Assembly: GCF_002775205.1 (NCBI RefSeq)
Contig: NC_036457.1
Coordinates: 9,834,996-9,898,995, forward strand
Source: Xiphophorus maculatus
Taxonomy: Eukaryota; Chordata; Actinopteri; Cyprinodontiformes; Poeciliidae
Reading direction: 5' to 3'
Length of the DNA stretch: 64,000 nucleotides
Numbering within the stretch: the first letter of the stretch is position 1; every line of letters begins with the position of its first letter. A program made the position numbers and the translations under genes. Positions 61,089 to 64,000 of the stretch are shown here, in pieces. The notes beneath the pieces were generated by a model, which was not told where the DNA came from, did not search any database, and worked only from the letters and a program-made list of their open reading frames with translations.

Positions 61089-64000
61089 GTAAGTGGGGCA
61101 GCGTGTCTGCACAGCAGCGTGCTCTACTGAGAAAGCAGCAGAGAAAGTTCCTGTATGTATATTCTGCATGCATCGTAGTATGTGTGTTTGTAGTGTTGCA
61201 TTGCAGTGCTGAGTCTGTACATGCCTTCAACTGTGCAGGGTGTTTTTTTTTTCTTTTCATCCTGGTTGTTGAGAGTATGTCAGAAAAAAGAGACACCGAT
61301 TTGAAATGCACGTTTCTTGGCAGACTGTGTATGTTTGTGTTTGCTTTTGAGTTTGGAGGCTGTTGATTTTGAAGCTTGCAGAGAGTGGAACAAGCAAACC
61401 CAGCAGACAAGCAACTCCCCCTCTGCATGGATCACATTGCAGGGGTGTGACTGTTAAATGTTTGGCTTCTCTGTCTTGTCTAACTCTCTTCTTATCTGTA
61501 TTTGGATATGACTAAAGAGTCAGCACTCTGCTTATCAAGAAGATTCATCTAAAACATTTTTACAATTTGTGTGCGTTATGCTTAGACTGCTGCTTTAATA
61601 CGGTTAAATTAAAAGAAGATACAAATTTTGAAATAAATGAGATTGTACTCAATGCAGGGGTCAGAGACAAGTGATGCAAGAGATGTGTTGTCATGCTCGG
61701 TTGCTGAATGGGTTTTTTTTCCCCCCTCTTTGTCATAATGAGAGAACTTGAGTGTGTGTGCGTGCTTACAGTAAATTGGAGAGTGTGTGAGTTCAAAGTC
61801 ACCTCGTCCCTGAGCCCGAGAAGCTGGCACAGGCAGACGCGTTCTCCGCCATGCGTGTTCCTGCTTTAGGTTCAAAATTTCTCCCATTTTCATCCAATAT
61901 TTCAGCCCATCAATATTTGATAATTCCCGGACCCAATCAAAAGATTAATTCATAGTACAGGGTCTGCTCAGTGGCACGTATGACTACGCAGGGATGTATC
62001 TGCATTATGTATGAACAGCAGCACCTCTTCCCCACCACCACTATTACACCAACGCCACCCCTTCTCAATCTCCTCCCCTTTGACACGCTCTCCCTATCTG
62101 TTCACATCTGCCCACTGTACCCACTGACACACTAACCAACTTGAGTGTAATCAGTCCGTCAGCAGATTTCATTAAGGTAGAATGGAAGGCACTGTGTCAG
62201 ACATCGTCCTCTCTCCTTGCTAATGTGCTTATCTCAAGGAGACTGCTCAGTGGTCCAGATGGGACAGAAATGGCACAGTGACAGTGAATGTACGTCTCAG
62301 AAAGCTTTGAAACTGTTATATGCTGAATTTGAAAATTAAAAAATGAAAATTGGATAATGGTGGTGTAGCAGTGGATATGTTGCCTGATTTAAAGAAAACC
62401 TCTAATACTATTAACTATGCAGTGAAATGGATAAACCCATGTAAAGTGAAGAAAACGGTGTGTTTGCATAGCTGGCAAATCTCTTTATGAAGTGGTTGAT
62501 CATAATACGTAGAACTGAAATGGTCATCTTTGTATACAGTATCACAATCACAAAGCACTGTTTGGATGTAATTTTCAGTATGACATTTCAAGTCTCAGGC
62601 CTCTTTATATTAAAAATATATCAATATAATAGTAATAAATATGATCAGTTGTGGGAAGTCTTACTGTCCTGATGTATTTCTTTTGTATGGAGCCCATGGA
62701 GACTGTTGGATATTATCAAAATATTGAAAAAGGAAAAGTTTTCCAGAAAAATTCTGGTTAATTGTAATCGCCAGAGCTGTACTTTCAGCTTTAAGTTTTG
62801 TCTTATTTGTCATTAGAGACTGGATGATTACTAAGATGAACCAAGGATTTGAAAACTTTTGGTTTTGAATAGGCAGAACTGTCCATCATTCAGTTGCAAG
62901 GGTTCTTGTAATAATTCTATTCAATTCAGTTCAAAAATACTTTATTGTTCCCAAAGGGAAATTAAATATAGTTGTAAGTCATGATATTCAATGTTCCTTT
63001 AAGAGTTATTGTAGATGCTGTGGACAGAAAGAATCTCCTGTAGTGGTCTGTATTTCAGCGGCTCTGACTGAAGACATTATGCTGTGACATTCTCATGAAG
63101 AGGATGGTCAAAATTGTTTATAATTTTCTTGATTTTATTCAAAAACAGTTGTCTTATTCTACTTATTAGATGAATACAGATCATGTTGTATATTCACATG
63201 CAATTAAAAAACACGATAAATCAGAGGATCCATCAGTTGTAAAGTTTAAAATCTGACTGACTGGGTAAATCAGACTTGCTTCTAAAAGCTGGTGAAGGTC
63301 TGTAGATAGACATCTAGATCTGGATGTTTATAGTGTTATAATAACAATAGTTTAAGTATTTGTTTGTGACAGTGAATTCACAACTTTCTGAACATATTTA
63401 AAGAGGGACAAATATCATATATTCTAGTTTTTGGTTCATTTTTGGCACAAAATAATCAATTTATGCATTGAGTAGACATAGACCAGTGTGTCACTCTCAG
63501 GGTATAATGACCCTGAGTAGAAATACAATAGGTGACTTTCTTGTATTTTTACAAAAATAATTAAGCAAATCAGTGTGTTTTTTGCCTCCATGGCTAAATT
63601 TGGCATATTTAAATAATGGACTAAAGTGCTCATGTTAAAAATGTTGCATTTTAAATAAATAAAAGTAAAACAAACATTGAGTAATTAACATATGAATCAA
63701 GCTTGTGACCCTTTTGTGCTTTCATTTGAGCTGAGTGGCTTTTAGGGGACATCTTTAACAGACATCTATCCTATTGATTGTGCCTTTTGCTAATTGGCCT
63801 TTATCACAGTGGCCACAACTAACAACCACATGGATAGGTAAATCAGTACATGTGCAGTACTCTTGCCTTCATGTGCTGCCCTTTTAACATCTGAAAGGTC
63901 ACTTTCAAGAACAGAATTTCCTGTCCGCAAAAAGAGGAGTTCAGCTTGAGAAAATGTCATCGATAAATGTCAAGTGACGTTTCATAGTATGTTAGCAGTG
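61089..64000 (+). other. Intron downstream of the 61007 exon
   Basis: No further coding exon was found to the window end. The stretch holds a LINE-like fragment at about 62915-63135 and otherwise AT-rich DNA. Confidence 0.55.
62915..63135. mobile_element. LINE-type retrotransposon 3' fragment
   Basis: ATTCAATTCAGTTCAAAAAT then ACTTTATTGTTCCCAAAGGG, GATGCTGTGGACAGAAAGAA and TCTCCTGTAGTGGTC match in order a fish repeat that begins 'tttattaatcccagagggaaatt'. Family assignment is uncertain. The fragment is 5'-truncated and non-coding. Confidence 0.6.

Overview
This window is vertebrate nuclear DNA, almost certainly from a teleost fish. It carries intron-split genes with GT-AG splice sites whose products match vertebrate families. 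Introns are mostly short (about 80-1000 bp), the background is AT-rich, and there are decayed Tc1/mariner-like, hAT-MITE-like and LINE-like remnants of types widespread in ray-finned fish. A cyprinodontiform-like fish is possible from the repeats, but that is weak. I assembled all gene models by hand from splice sites, phase arithmetic and remembered family sequences; nothing was aligned by software.

Layout, left to right: (1) 1-2267, repeats and probable 5' flank/UTR of TULP4. (2) 2268-19897, TULP4 (+), 13 coding exons, with a 3' UTR to about 22390. (3) 23330-28984, TMEM181 (+), 17 coding exons, including one intron with the AT-AC ends of the minor (U12) spliceosome and a probable second promoter with its own first exon. 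(4) 30178-31498, DYNLT1 (-), 5 exons, convergent with TMEM181. (5) 32575-33040, GTF2H5 (-), 2 coding exons. (6) 34269-39751, SERAC1 (-), 16 coding exons. (7) 42100-43675, MYCT1 (-), 2 coding exons. (8) From 48508, the first coding exon of SYNE1 (+), whose next exons lie past the window end; a second candidate SYNE1 first exon sits at 61007-61088. The last 16 kb is otherwise intron or regulatory DNA plus transposon fragments.

The genes do not form a pathway. They cover a tubby/WD40/SOCS-box protein, a seven-pass membrane protein, a dynein light chain, a TFIIH subunit, a lipid-remodelling enzyme at the mitochondrion-ER interface, an endothelial membrane protein and a nuclear-envelope giant. They are linked by ancient synteny: all are on human 6q25, though there SYNE1/MYCT1 lie several Mb from SERAC1/GTF2H5/TULP4/TMEM181/DYNLT1, and the local order and orientation differ.

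I found no convincing new system such as a novel enzyme cluster. The observations most worth checking are the AT-AC intron, the paired alternative first exons of TMEM181 and SYNE1 (both phase-compatible), the fish-specific Gln/His tract in TULP4, two perfect hairpins, and the altered microsynteny.
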